Below are positions 34,141 through 45,286 of a stretch of 64,000 nt of DNA, piece by piece (positions within the stretch are counted from its first letter, which is position 1; each line of letters starts with the position of its first letter). The position numbers were made by a program, and so were the translations under genes. The DNA comes from Lepidonotus clava. Taxonomy: Eukaryota > Annelida > Polychaeta > Phyllodocida > Polynoidae. Under the pieces are notes generated by a model. It saw only the letters and a list, made by a program, of their open reading frames with translations. It was not told the DNA's origin and did not search any database. The stretch spans positions 28,873,927 through 28,937,926 of the forward strand of contig OW387136.1 of assembly GCA_936440205.1 (NCBI GenBank), given 5' to 3'.

Positions 34141-35168
34141 CTATATATTATAGTATTTTTTTATTCGGTTTTTGAAGGCTACAATATTATCTTGTCTTTG
34201 GATTTCATTAGGCAATGAATTCCATAGCTGGGGCCCTTGATAGGTTATACTTCTTTTTAATATTTCCGTATTGGGCCTTTTCAGTTGTATGAGTTTTTTC
34301 TTGCTGCTTCTTGTTTTCATTCCGTTTATTCTTGGCTTCCAGTTTTTAAACTGGGGACACTTGGACAATCGGAAATAGTGTTGTGCTAAGTGGATTTTCC
34401 TCCTTGTTTGTAACTTACTTATTTTGACCGTTTTATGGAGTTCTGCCACCGAAGGTCCCTCAACAGCTCTAGTTTTTAAGGTTGATCTTAGCGCTTTGTT
34501 TTGCAATATTTGCAGCCTTTTCCTGTTCCTCTTGGTGGCGGAGGTAAGACAAATGTCACCATATTCCATGATTGGGAGTATCATGTTCTTATAGATCAGG
34601 GTCGCTGCTTTCATAGAAAGAAATTGTCTCATTTTCCTTAGCTGGGTGACTTTTGCAGACACCCTTTGAATGACTAGTTTACCATGCAAGTTAAAATGTA
34701 ACTGCTCATCCAGTTTAACACCTAAGTAAATGAAAGCATGGACCTTGGGGGGCTTTAACTTTATTTTGGGAAGACCTGCAGTTGAAAAGAACTGATCGAT
34801 GTAATCAGGTACATCTGCTTCTTCCACTTTTTCACCATCCTGTTTGAGGACTATTTTCGTTTTTGATACATCTTTCTTTGCTTGATAAACTGTTTTAATT
34901 GTTTTCCAGAACTTTGAGCTATTTCCCTTATTGTTTTCAAGTTCATTTTTAACGAATTCTGCCTTAGCATTTCTTATATCATGATTTGTTCGGTTTCTCA
35001 GGTATTTGGCAATGTTCCAATCATCAGCATTTTGCGTTTTCTTTGCCTTGCGATAGTAGTAATCCTTATCTCTAATTTGATCTATGAGGTCATTGCAGAT
35101 CCACTGTGGTTTTTCCCTATTGTAAGTCATTATTCTAACTGGGCATTGCCGATCAATTTCATCTTTAA
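34141..35168 (-). pseudogene. LINE C ORF2 remnant (internal deletion)
   Basis: The frame reads KDEIDRQCPVRIMTYNREKP and the post-endonuclease linker to VPDYIDQFFSTAGLPKIKLK, then jumps directly to the C-terminal region (FIYLGVKLDEQLHFNLHGKL … ITYQGPQLWNSLPNEIQRQD). Compared with LINE B the whole reverse transcriptase palm and catalytic YADD region (about 380 residues) is absent in one internal deletion, with the frame kept. Residues upstream (MGDHRSYVIDFLWGRKERV) come from the adjacent MITE. Confidence 0.85.
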
Positions 35169-36260
35169 CCCTTTCCTTACGGCCCCATAGGAAATCGATC
35201 ACATATGATCGATGGTCACCCATATAGCCATGGTTTTAATAATTATGAAGGGATATAACCAATTTTTGGAATATTTATACTAGATGTTGCCATGATACCA
35301 TATAAAAACATATTTTTTTCATAGATCACCCCATTTTCATTTTATGATGTGATGATGGGCCATACCTTGAACAAATTTGGCTCTTTATAGATGAAGTCCC
35401 CCGAATACACCCCTGGGAAATCAGAATAATTAGGCTTAAATGGCATTTTTTGAAACTACTATATCCATTTTTTCTCCCCATATAGATTGCAATATGTGCA
35501 GCGCCGTCATATCTTTATGCCTTTCCCTTTTTCAATTGATTTAATAAAAATTGTCTCTTGTTTACAGCCATATTTGTTTCATACTACCATCCTGCAAAAT
35601 GGTCAGAAATTGACCATTTTGAGCCATTTCCAAGATGGCCACCCATAAAAACCAATACTTAAGAGTTTTGACTATTACTTTACTCATCTCTTGAACACTA
35701 TTGCCCAAAATCTCTTTCATATGCCCTTAACATTTTGTTTTATCATCTTTGATATTTATTTGATCATTCCCCTTGTTTAGATTTTAATTCTGATCAAAAT
35801 GATAACCTATATTATCATAAAAAACTTAAAATTAGGGAAATTTCATGTTTTTAGGACCACAATGTCCCCATAAACTTCTTTAAGGCAAATACACACAGAA
35901 TGCAAATATTCTAAAGAAATTGATATCAAATGATGAGATATTACATAAGGAACAACTTTGTGATTTAAGATTTTTCTCTAAAATCTAAATTTGTTCTTAA
36001 TTTTTGCCATTTTTTGGAAAATGAGTTTTAAAAAAGTGATTTTTTTAAAGAAAGGAACTGCTCATGAAAATGTTCTATGGTTACCATGGCAACCAAAATG
36101 AAAGTAAAATATGTTTTCTTAATCCTCTGATAATGACCTGACCAATGATATATGGCTTAATCATCTAAAACTGTGATAGAATCTCACAAATTGAAAGTGA
36201 AAAATGTACTACCCAATTAATTTGATAAAACACCATTCTGTACCATCAGCAAAGGGTTAA
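35165..36260. mobile_element. piggyBac-like MITE (1.09 kb) inside LINE C
   Basis: TTAA at 35165-35168 and 36257-36260 encloses ends CCCTTTCCTTACGG and, on the complement, CCCTTTGCTGATGG, the same CCCTT start as the MITE in LINE A. On either side the LINE reads through (…HKNI | KDEIDRQCP) with a single TTAA. An X-box-like GGTTACCATGGCAACC (36079-36094) sits near the right third, as in the LINE A MITE. No coding capacity. Confidence 0.75.
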
Positions 36261-36331
36261 TGTTTTTATGGAGCTCGCCCCATAAGAAATCGACATCTGT
36301 TTCATCATAAAACGCGTCCCATTTTCCATCA

Positions 36332-36406
36332 ATCAATTTTGGGTAATAGACTTCTAATGTTTATCTGTACCAATTTCAGACCCTTCTCCCTGCCCAGTTC
36401 ATAGAA
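36332..36406 (-). pseudogene. LINE C ORF2 start fragment (minus)
   Basis: The minus strand reads FYELGREKGLKLVQINIRSL then LPKID, matching the start of LINE B ORF2 (FYELSKVKGLKMVHINIRSL). It then breaks and continues after a deletion with a segment preceding the MITE. Confidence 0.8.
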
Positions 36407-36445
36407 ATTATTGATTTTGGTTTTGTTGCGCTGTTCGGTTTGATA

Positions 36446-36561
36446 AGTCTATTACCAAAATTGATCAGCTAAGGGTAATCCTGAGCAGTGCCAGTATAGA
36501 TATAACCATTTCAGAAACATGGCTAACAAATAAAATCGATAGTAGAATGCTAGCAAATTGA
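36446..36561 (+). pseudogene. inverted LINE C endonuclease fragment (plus)
   Basis: The plus strand reads SLLPKIDQLRVILSSASIDI then TISETWLTNKID before a stop, matching LINE B ORF2 residues just after the piece at 36332-36406. It points the opposite way, overlapping that piece in sequence at SLLPKID. This is a 5' inversion. Confidence 0.8.
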
Positions 36562-36785
36562 TGTCTATAAACTCTTTAGACATACTCGTAAATTGTATGT
36601 GAAGAGAAAAAAGGTGATCAATGTGGTTTACTTTCATTGTATGGGAGGATTAAATAAACGGAGAGACCAGCTACCAGCAATCTCTTGCATTTATCATTGT
36701 ATTATTGGTACTTTCATGAAGATGAGTAGTTTCAACTTCTTATATTGTATTAATTGGCATATACCTTAGGGTACAGTTCTCTTCA

Positions 36786-37140
36786 TCTACCCCGTGGGGG
36801 ACCGGGTTGGGGGCTCCTGTTGGAGCTCCCCGGAAAAAATGTTTCCTCAGTATCCCCTGCTCGTCCTAGGAGGCGACTAAAAGGGTAACCCTGAGCCCCC
36901 TACAGGGTCATCAAAGGCCGGGTGTGTGGTCTGCTTTCTATGGGACATCGCACATTAAAGACCCCTTGCCACTCTTTGAAAAGAGTAGGGTATCGAACCC
37001 GGTGGTGGGTTTCTCCTAAACCATATCATAGATTGGGTCACTGCCCTCGTTGCGTAAAACTAGCTGAAAAGATTTACCTTGGGCAGTCTGGTAAAAGAAC
37101 CCTAAAAAGTTTGGCTGGATGTTAAACTAACTCAACAAAC
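36786..37140 (+). repeat. SINE (copy 2) sharing its 3' tail with copy 1
   Basis: The head (ACCGGGTTGGGGGCTCC … CCTAGGAGGCGACTAAAAGG) differs from the 25.1-kb SINE. The last ~115 bp (GCGTAAAACTAGCTGAAAAG … GCAGTCTGGTAAAAGAACCC … GGATGTTAAACTAACTCAAC followed by AAACAAACAAAC) is homologous to it. A shared 3' tail with different heads suggests both are copied by the same LINE machinery. Confidence 0.65.
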
Positions 37141-39210
37141 AAACAAACTCCAAGCTGATGACTTGATGACCTAGATTTCATAGGAGTCCTACGTTAAAAC
37201 TACAATCTTCACCGTATTTCATGTTTTTGATGGCCATCACCTTGCACAGCTGTAGCTGATTCTGGCATGTTGCGATATATTTTAATGGCGTCTCCCGCCT
37301 AAATGACCAAGTCAACATCTCCGGGTTTGATCGAAATCTGAATAATTCACAGTGATGCCTGGAGAAATAACCTAGTAGCAGTTATGTCCTTTTTTGGATA
37401 AATGATTACTTCAGCACTAATGATCCTATCCTCACATTCTAGGTGTCAATAAAAAGCCAAAGACATGCTCTATAACATATGATATTATCATATAGAATCG
37501 TTGCAAGGTAACAGGAAACTATCAAGTGGTACATGGCACTCTTTCACCTGTATGAATTGCTAATTCCCTTAAAACTTTAAGACAAAGTATATGTGTTGTA
37601 AATCACAATAGCTTTGGAAATAAAACCTGTCACGTGTCAAACTTGGTAATCATAAAGCTTAGGATGTATAGATTCTTAAAAAAATGAAGCTAACTGTGTA
37701 CTTCTTTTTCTCTAATTTCTACCCCCAAATACCAGACTTAACATGGATTTGGCCTAAAGCAGGGCAGTAGTCTACATAATTTCTGATTCATTCAATGTCC
37801 CAGTTGGATATTGAGCATAATTATTATTTATTAGTAATGTCTGGATGACCTCATTAGTGACCCAGCACTGTAATGATAGTTATCAATATAATCCCAAAAA
37901 ATTATGAAGAAAGACACTAATTGTTCTTTTGAAATCATCTTTATTCATTTTGGTGTGAACAATCTTGGTCAGGCCAGATGGGGATCACTCTATACTGCTG
38001 CCAGCACTAACCCGTGCAGTTCACTGTACGCCTTACAGGGGGCACACAGACACTGGAACTACATAGGGGTTTTCATCACAAGAGGGCAGCACAACTTGTA
38101 CCAGTCATCTTTTCCTGAAGATCACTGCCACTTACACCCTTAACGAACTAAGAGGGATGGGGCGGGGTAGGGGTCAAACACACAGAAAACCACAAATACA
38201 AAACGAACGTTCACATGAACGATTTCCCCTCTTAGCATAGTTCAAACGAACCGATTTTTATTTGTCTGTTCTTACAATGCATGTAATAATTTTCAAACTT
38301 TTATAAAAGTGACCGGTCTGATGGAACACAGAGGTCAGATTTGAGTCTTGCCTATTGAGTAGGTCCGTCACATGTAAGGCGTTTTTCATCCAAGACAATT
38401 ATGGCACGATAGGGGATGATCTGCTACATAAAAAATATACAATTAACTTTGAACATAACAAACATTTAAACTTGTGACGGGTACGTCCAAAGGTTATCAT
38501 TTTTGTGGTAGTGGTATACTTTACCCTTTAATGACATTTTATATTACCGGGGTATATTATTTTCAGCTGGAACCTTTTGAGTCAAATATTTGGGAGGTTG
38601 GCAGAGGATTTCGTTTACAGAGGGAATGATATGCATGTTTTACTCAAACATAATTATTGTGGACAATGTGCATCCTAACATAATATTATGGTCATTTGAT
38701 GCCTTATGCCTCATCAGCCATCGCTTTAGCATCAAGTGACAGTGTTAAAGACTCCATCATCCGTGCCGAGGTGAAGCCCAGAGGTTACAGTACTTATCGT
38801 GAATATATATTTCTTTCTGTCAAGCTATACTGTTACAAATAGTCCAACAATATATCAATTTCGCTGTTTTGCTATCAAAATGTTTTTTGAAAAAATTCAG
38901 ATATCCTAAATGCATATTAAATTTCGTATAATTAAACTTGGTCTTAGAAATACTTTAAATGTGGTCCGATTCACATCATTTTGATAAAGTACATGGTATG
39001 ATTTATTTTTATAGTTCTGGGATACATACATTTTCTGTGTTGACGTAGCACAATATCTCTTGAGAAGAAACCTATCCCTAGAAATCAATGTGAGTGCAAG
39101 GTTGCGGTATGTCATGCTATAGTTTATTACCATCCCATGTATGAGGAAAACCACTCCATTAGTGGCCGTTCCCAACAACAAAACGCCATTTGGCATTTCC
39201 AAGCCCTATG
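37141..39210. other. intergenic DNA, no gene assigned
   Basis: Near 37935-38140 the minus strand looks like a transcript 3' end: a gene-like GC level followed by AATGAATAAAGATG. No coding similarity is recognisable. A 98-codon minus frame at 38906-39202 has no family match that I can name. Confidence 0.35.
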
Positions 39211-39391
39211 TACACCTTTTTCACTAGGGTGTGGCGCCCCCTGGTGAATTAAATTGAAACACGGTTTTAGGTCTTTTCCTATAGTTTACATATATGAAGT
39301 GAAGCATATAGGTTAACTATGGGAAAAGACCTAAAACCGTGTTTCATTTTAATTCACCAGGGGGCGCCACACTCTTAATGAAAAAGGTGTA
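39211..39391. mobile_element. 181-bp foldback MITE with TA borders
   Basis: An almost perfect palindrome. The left arm (CACCTTTTTCACTAGGGTG, TGGCGCCCCCTGGTGAATT, CACGGTTTTAGGTCTTTTCC) is repeated inverted on the right, with a short loop near 39290-39315. TA flanks both ends (39211-39212, 39390-39391), fitting a Tc1/mariner-type MITE. Arms differ by only a few bases and one small indel, so it is fairly young. Confidence 0.8.
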
Positions 39392-40835
39392 TCAGACTCT
39401 TCAATGCCATTGGATAACAAATTAGGTGTTTTAAGGCATTTAAAACGGTACGGAGAAAGAATACTGATAATATAGCCCTTCCGTAAAACTTCATTTAAAT
39501 GCTGGGGTACTTTAATTCTAATGATTACTCAAGAGAATTAATTACAATGATCACATGGCAGCTGCAACACCTAATACCATCTACATACATTACACGCTCT
39601 CCATGTGATTTATATTTAGTACCACAAGCTACGTATTATCATTCTACTGTATTTGATTCTCAACCTCGTGAATGAAGAAAGAAGACAGTGAATAGTCTTA
39701 CCTTCCCTTTTACCCTGAGTTTGGTTCAGACCAATAAACATGTGTACTGCTTTAACTTGATTTTAGTCTAAAAAAGGACGTAGCATGGACATGGGTCTTA
39801 TCCTAACGTTCGGAAGGTGGTGTTCAACCACTGCATCATAAGTATTTGGTGGTATTTCATCAACAATTGTTTCATACAGTCATGCTTCTACGTATGTTGA
39901 TTAAAGGAAACATTTAATTTCTAAGCGTGCAACCTCAAGGCATGAGACACTGCGACATGTGAGTCATATTGTTATTTTGAAATAATTTTTATCTGTATCA
40001 ATCTTGGGTAACACGTTTTATCTAATCTTAAAACACATGGAATACCGGAATCACTTGTCAAGTTAACAATGAAAGACACACGTCAATAGTATTATACTGA
40101 ACACATAAAGCCAATTAAATTAGTGATCCCACTGGGCTAGCATGTTCAACTTATTTCGGTACAGAAGCCTTTCAGTGGACTTCATGTTTTCCGTTCGGTA
40201 AATGGATGGGATTCGTCGCGTGTATCATTATTCGAAGAAACTTGTTTCAACAGACAGGATTGCAAGTCGTTTTTGTTGAAAATTTAGCACATTCAAAACG
40301 TGTTGATAACCATGTGACTCTGTAGGTTATTCTGATATGCACAAGAACAATATCATTATGCATGCTGCTGTAAGCGATTCCACACCTGTCAAGTGAATGC
40401 CGTGTGGGATAATAGAACTATCAGTCCTGTTTGAATAAACGATATATCTAACTGAAATTTAAAATAGAAGAACTGTGGTGCCGCGTATTACTTTAACATA
40501 TCGAAGGAAAGGTAAGTAGGGAGGTCAAAGTACATAATGTTAAGATACCCATGGCTACAAACAAACAGTTCATGAGGCTCTAAAATTGTTTACGAACCGC
40601 CCACAATGACAAGCCTTCATATAGGGTTGGGGGAAAAGGAAAATAAACGCAATGCGTCTTGACACCCTAAATCACATGCATTATGGCCATGATGGCAACT
40701 GAATATGACGGCTTCGACCTAAAACCAATAAGGCATTCCTCCTGTCGTCTACGACTGTCGACTTCGTATATATATATCTATAACCTAACTTCTGGCTACT
40801 TATTCCTCACAGTAACCTCGTAGGCTACGTTTCGT
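39392..40835. other. non-coding DNA downstream of USP47
   Basis: No gene or bounded repeat recognised. Confidence 0.5.
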
Positions 40836-40841
40836 TTTATT
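40836..40841 (-). terminator. candidate USP47 polyadenylation signal
   Basis: AATAAA on the minus strand about 280 bases after the USP47 stop codon. It is the nearest canonical hexamer, but cleavage cannot be proven. Confidence 0.4.
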
Positions 40842-41119
40842 ATCATTTGCAAGGTTCAGCTGGCAATTATATATACTTGATTAAATTAGAGCATGAAAAT
40901 CAACTTAACATTATCATTCTAGGAGATATATAGTCATTTTTCATTTTTAAAAATGTGAAACTCCATGGGGAAAAGCCCCAATATAATCATTGTCTCAAAA
41001 ATGCAAACAATACTCAATTTCAACTAAGTGACGGCTAAAAGCGCCATGTTGCTATTATCGTGATGTGATGTAATGTACAATGGCTGCATATGAAGTTGTC
41101 TACTAAGGCCGGACGGACT

Positions 41120-41234
41120 TCAGTCGACGTCCATGTGAGAGGCCTGTGGAGAGGGGGGCGGGTCGTCTGTGTAGATCTTTAGGGCCTTTTCTTTACGTGG
41201 GGAGTACGTCATCTTTGTTTGAATGCGGGACAAC
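41120..41234 (-). CDS. usp47: USP47 last coding exon
   Basis: The acceptor CTCTAG at 41235, then (R)LSRIQTKMTYSPRKEKALK and IYTDDPPPSPQASHMDVD, stop at 41120-41122. The motif YSPRKEKALKIY is essentially identical to the human C-terminus. Confidence 0.95.
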
Positions 41235-41689
41235 CTAGAGACGGAAGGCAAGACAATAGATTCAGCTGACAAAGTCCATTGAATGCTTTATAATATGTAC
41301 TGTTTGTATTAATACAGAACACCCGGGAAATCATCTGTTAAATAAATTGGACAAAGGACCTTATATTTCAAAGTCATTTAGATGCACTTCATTATGCATG
41401 TTATCAGATTACGGAGGTGAGATGGACTGTTATCCATATGTCATATGAATTAGATAAAACAGAATTTCAGTTACAAAGTCACTGATATGACAGATGCCTT
41501 TTACATTATTTTGAACGGCCATTTTATTTCAACGGCTATTTTAAGTACCCATTCTTAGGGCCGTTTCTTACATTACTAATAACACATCATACTGTTTCCT
41601 GTTGTCTAAAATCTGGGTCTACTCTTTTTCTGTTTAACAAATGAAAAAAAGGTCTATGGTAAGGCAAATGAAAAAAGAAAGCTGCTTAC

Positions 41690-41761
41690 CTTGAATTTTC
41701 ACTCTGAGTCAATTCCTTTTTTCTAGCCTCATCCAACTCTGAGAGTTTCTCAGTTTTGTCT
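41690..41761 (-). CDS. usp47: USP47 exon
   Basis: Encodes RDKTEKLSELDEARKKELTQ followed by SENSR. Acceptor AACGCAG, donor GTAAGC. The first A completes an Arg codon begun by AG of the preceding exon. Confidence 0.92.
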
Positions 41762-42131
41762 CTGCGTTAAAGAATATCATCAATTACTACATGGTCAGTC
41801 AGTACAATTGAGCAATATGAAGGATGTATGGAGAACCTTATCAACCTTTACTACACCAAGAAGGTATGAGCGTGCGGTAACTTGAAGTGGGTGACTAAAT
41901 GACAAATGCTAGTGTCGACATTTGAACCTTCCACTTCGAACCTTCCACTTCCAGTATTCTTACCAATTGAGAAATCCAGTCAACATTTCAATAAATCATT
42001 AATACGGAAGTTTATTACTCTTTGCAAGCTTGTATGCCCAGGTTTCTTAAAAAATAAAAGATGATCATATTATAACTCTTAAGATTCGTCATTCCACCTC
42101 GGGATAATTAGCTTCATCTAAGAACACTTGC

Positions 42132-42262
42132 CTGAAGTAGATCAAGTTACCGTCCTCGTAGATGTGTAGGGGCCACATGCTAAGACTCGCCACTTCTGCA
42201 CTCCAGTCGAGATTGTGGTGAACTTCTAGTAGGGACACCTCGAATGGGAACACACCCATACC
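42132..42262 (-). CDS. usp47: USP47 exon with a GC 5' splice site
   Basis: Encodes GMGVFPFEVSLLEVHHNLDW through SLSMWPLHIYEDGNLIYF. It ends TTCAG|GCAAGT: the donor is GC rather than GT, the well-known GC-AG class with an otherwise strong consensus. Phase (AG + A = Arg) and the human alignment (…IFYRDKTE) both require this site. Confidence 0.92.
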
Positions 42263-42429
42263 CTGTTGTATAGAATATACTGCAGTTACAAGCGGCACGT
42301 CTGGATATTACATTTCTTTTAAAAGTCGCAGTCAGTGTATCAGGACCAAAGCTCTTCATCTACTTACAACACTTGACAATATGTTTAAAAGTGAATAGAG
42401 GCGAACATTGTCCAGCAGAAGGTCTATTA

Positions 42430-42965
42430 CATAGTAAAATGAAACTTGTAAGTTTGGAGCAACGTCGAATAGTTCAATTGCTATGTTTATTGTTTTTGTA
42501 TAGAAGAAATGAGGCTAATATTACTGTCCCTAACCGATTAACGCATGCAGCTGAGAAGAAAACATTTATAGTCCCGACACACTTTGGAACACATTTCAAT
42601 ACATTTCAAAAACAGTCCATATTATAGAGGTACTTTACTCTGGAATAAATTGGAAAGGGACATTCAGAATTGTGAAACCGCATCCTTTTTTAGCCGTAAA
42701 GTAAAACATTTGTATTCAAAATACCTTGACTTGCTTCAAAATGTAAATTGACCATATTTTCAAATTGTCCAGTATCTGTCAAATAGACTTTTATTATCCA
42801 GTCTCCATTATTATGGTGTTGATCCAATGTGTACATGTCTACTATGCAAAGGCTGATTATCATAACATTATATTGATTGTATGTATATATTTACTATTAC
42901 TGTAATAACTCTGAAAACCAAGGGAAACCTTGAAGATTATTACCAATAAAACCTTTAAAAAACAA
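42430..42965 (+). mobile_element. 5'-truncated LINE tail (LINE D) in a USP47 intron
   Basis: The plus strand reads the end of a LINE ORF2. SLEQRRIVQLLCLLFLYRRN is at 42448-42507. After a frame change near 42610, PYYRGTLLWNKLERDIQNCE through LYSKYLDLLQNVN ends at a stop near 42750. A 3' UTR finishes with AATAAAACCTTTAAAAAA at 42946-42963. The YRG.LLWN motif is shared with LINE A, but the family is different. It is antisense to USP47. Confidence 0.7.
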
Positions 42966-43206
42966 ATTGGCTATCATTGGTTGGTAGGCCTACTACTAAC
43001 CCTACTTTTTTCCTCTCGATATGTCTCATACAAGCCTTTGTATAACATCCCATTCCCTAGTGATATCAATCTTTAAAAAAAAGAACCCTAATGATTCATG
43101 GTGGTGCTGATAACATGAAACTACTAAAAGAGCGTTAATTACCTCATGTTCCTACATTTCCCCAAACCAAAAAAACGTGAGATTTAAATGATTCTAATGA
43201 CTTTAC

Positions 43207-43254
43207 CTTCGCAAAGTCGATGTTGTCAGCGGGGATGCCACTCAACTTGGAAAG
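43207..43254 (-). CDS. usp47: USP47 48-nt exon
   Basis: A sixteen-codon exon LSKLSGIPADNIDFAK with acceptor TTTCCAG and donor GTAAAG, in phase 0 on both sides. Human: LSEISGIPLDDIEFAK. Confidence 0.93.
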
Positions 43255-43888
43255 CTGGAAATGAAGTGGATGCATGCTGTTCAGTTCCTTTTAAAAAGAA
43301 AATCCTATCCATTGCAATATTTGAGAGTAGCTAACAGCTTGGGGATTTGTTCATTACAACTTAAACATTTTCTTTTAATCTGCGTTCTCATGCGACACAA
43401 TCACTACAGTACATTAACGATAGCAGAACGTGGGTAAATGTTATAACAGAGTTTTCAAAATGTCAAGTGACTAGAAATACAGGGCATGCATAATTACGAT
43501 ACATTTTGGTAATCTAATGACAAACGTGGTTCACTAATATATTTACGAGGTATCTCCGCTGCGAATGAATCTGACAAAAATGTAAAGACTCTCAAGGACG
43601 GGGAATACAATATTTTTTTCAATGAAGATCTCAACCCACAGTAGAGTCATTTAAAGACATACCACACACTCGATACAGCTGCACTGGATATAACTGAATT
43701 GCTCAGTTGCTACTTCTCAACTAATACAATTTAGACATTAGAGAATTCCGGAAAAAACAACAACGACCCGCACAACTTCATTAAATGTTCCCATCCAGTG
43801 GCCTTTCTGTCCTGGAGCACAGCGCTATGTCGTGTTAGACCTGTCCCACCCCGCTGCCTGCGCCTATCGGCGGGTGTGGGGAACCTAC

Positions 43889-44022
43889 CATGAGGCGGAG
43901 CTCCTGAGACGTCTGCTTCTCCTCCAGGATGACCTCCTCTATCCGCCCCAGCCGGTACTCAGCGGGGTACCACCGCCGCACGTACAGCTGCAGCTGTGAC
44001 GACGACGTCATCTTGTCAGGCT
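43889..44022 (-). CDS. usp47: USP47 exon
   Basis: Encodes (E)PDKMTSSSQLQLYVRRWYPA then EYRLGRIEEVILEEKQTSQE and LRLM. Acceptor CCGTAG, donor GTAGGT. Confidence 0.93.
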
Positions 44023-45167
44023 CTACGGGCACAATCGAAAGATGCTATATACTAAAGTAATGTATCAGAGGGAAGTAACCCAATGGTGTGTACAATTTGT
44101 GAAATGAACTGATTTGACAACATATTACGAGCAAGAAGAAAAATTCACTCATTGTAAATAACCATGAATACATACCATTTGTTTATCACTTGATCAACTG
44201 GAAGACCATATGTGTTTGTGTGAAGTTGACAATAAACGAATTTTTAAAAAAAGAAAAATGTATGCAATGGCAGTTATAGTCCATCTGGTAATACCTTGAT
44301 ATTTCTTTTATCTGTTGTATTTGACAATGAAATTTGCATGGGCTAGTAAAAGAGTCCCAGGATGCCATGACCTATACCCTGACTTCCCCGATTTTGTAAG
44401 TGATCGTTACACAATTTTAATGCTGTCCATTTACGATCATAACATTTTGTAAACCCGTTCCTTATTCCATTGTACATATTTTCGTTAAATTCACGTTTTT
44501 GAAATATCCACGATAAAGTGATAACATAAAAAATGGAAATGTGTTTTAATGTATTCCATAGAGCTTTCTTTCACGCAAAATTGAATGCACGCGAATGCCT
44601 CAAAGTGTCGGAAATGTCTATATGTGAAAACATGTCGGTTCTCACTCTAAACAGAAACACTAAAATTCGAACATCTCTTCTCTCTACGAACAAGACCATT
44701 GCATTATCTTTTAAAAGATTCTGTTTCAGCAATAATTAAATACAATGGACATGACAGTATGTTTCGACGATTCACCCTTTTTGTCAAAATCAATCAGATA
44801 ACTGTGTCTCAAATAACCCAAATTCATTTGGTAGGATAGAGTGGACAGTTGGGAGTATCTAGGGCAGATACTGGGACAATAGGTATTCCGGTAAGCCGTC
44901 TGAGAGCAATAAAGGATCGGATAAAGCTTCGTCAAGACAAGAGCAGTGGGGGCAAAGGTAGAGTGTGCCATAGTTGTATTTATAAGAAGCATCGACTATC
45001 TGTTTCGAGGTTACAGTAAAACCTTTCTATAACTGACTATCATGACCCATGCTTCATCATACCAGGGTAATTATTTACCTACATAATTACGTATGTTGGA
45101 ACCATGACGTGTAATTTGAGATGCTTGTCACTAAATAAAAGCTTTATGAACAGACAAACGAACGTAC

Positions 45168-45286
45168 CGTCCAATACCTCCATGAAGATTTCGAAGAAGG
45201 AGATAACCTGCATACTTTCGTCGTAAGTCTGGTCATTGCGGTAAATACTACCCGGATTCTTATACGTCTTTTTTCGTATCCGACAT
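45168..45286 (-). CDS. usp47: USP47 exon
   Basis: Encodes CRIRKKTYKNPGSIYRNDQT and YDESMQVISFFEIFMEVLD. RKKT.KNPG and FxEVLD are USP47 signatures. Acceptor TTTTGCAG, donor GTACGT. Confidence 0.95.

Larger units (their letters stand above)
33630..36561 (-). mobile_element. LINE C: rearranged, 5'-inverted copy of the LINE B family
   Basis: A minus-strand LINE remnant of the same family as LINE B. The 3' UTR (33630-34140) shares GGCAGTACCTGGAAGATCGG and the TGTATGATGA…AATAAAAA ending with LINE B. The ORF2 C-terminus and parts of its middle are at 34141-35168, and more ORF2 lies beyond a TTAA MITE (36257-36430). Most of the endonuclease and the reverse transcriptase core are missing. At 36446-36561 an endonuclease piece lies on the plus strand, so the 5' end is inverted relative to the rest. 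Confidence 0.8.

Noticed and set aside
35169-35223. N-terminus MGDHRSYVIDFLWGRKERV as part of LINE C ORF2
   Set aside because: These residues come from the MITE end; the LINE reading starts at KDEIDRQCP after the TTAA.
38906-39202. 98-codon minus-strand frame as a host gene
   Set aside because: No recognisable domain, no exon context and AT-rich composition; support is insufficient.
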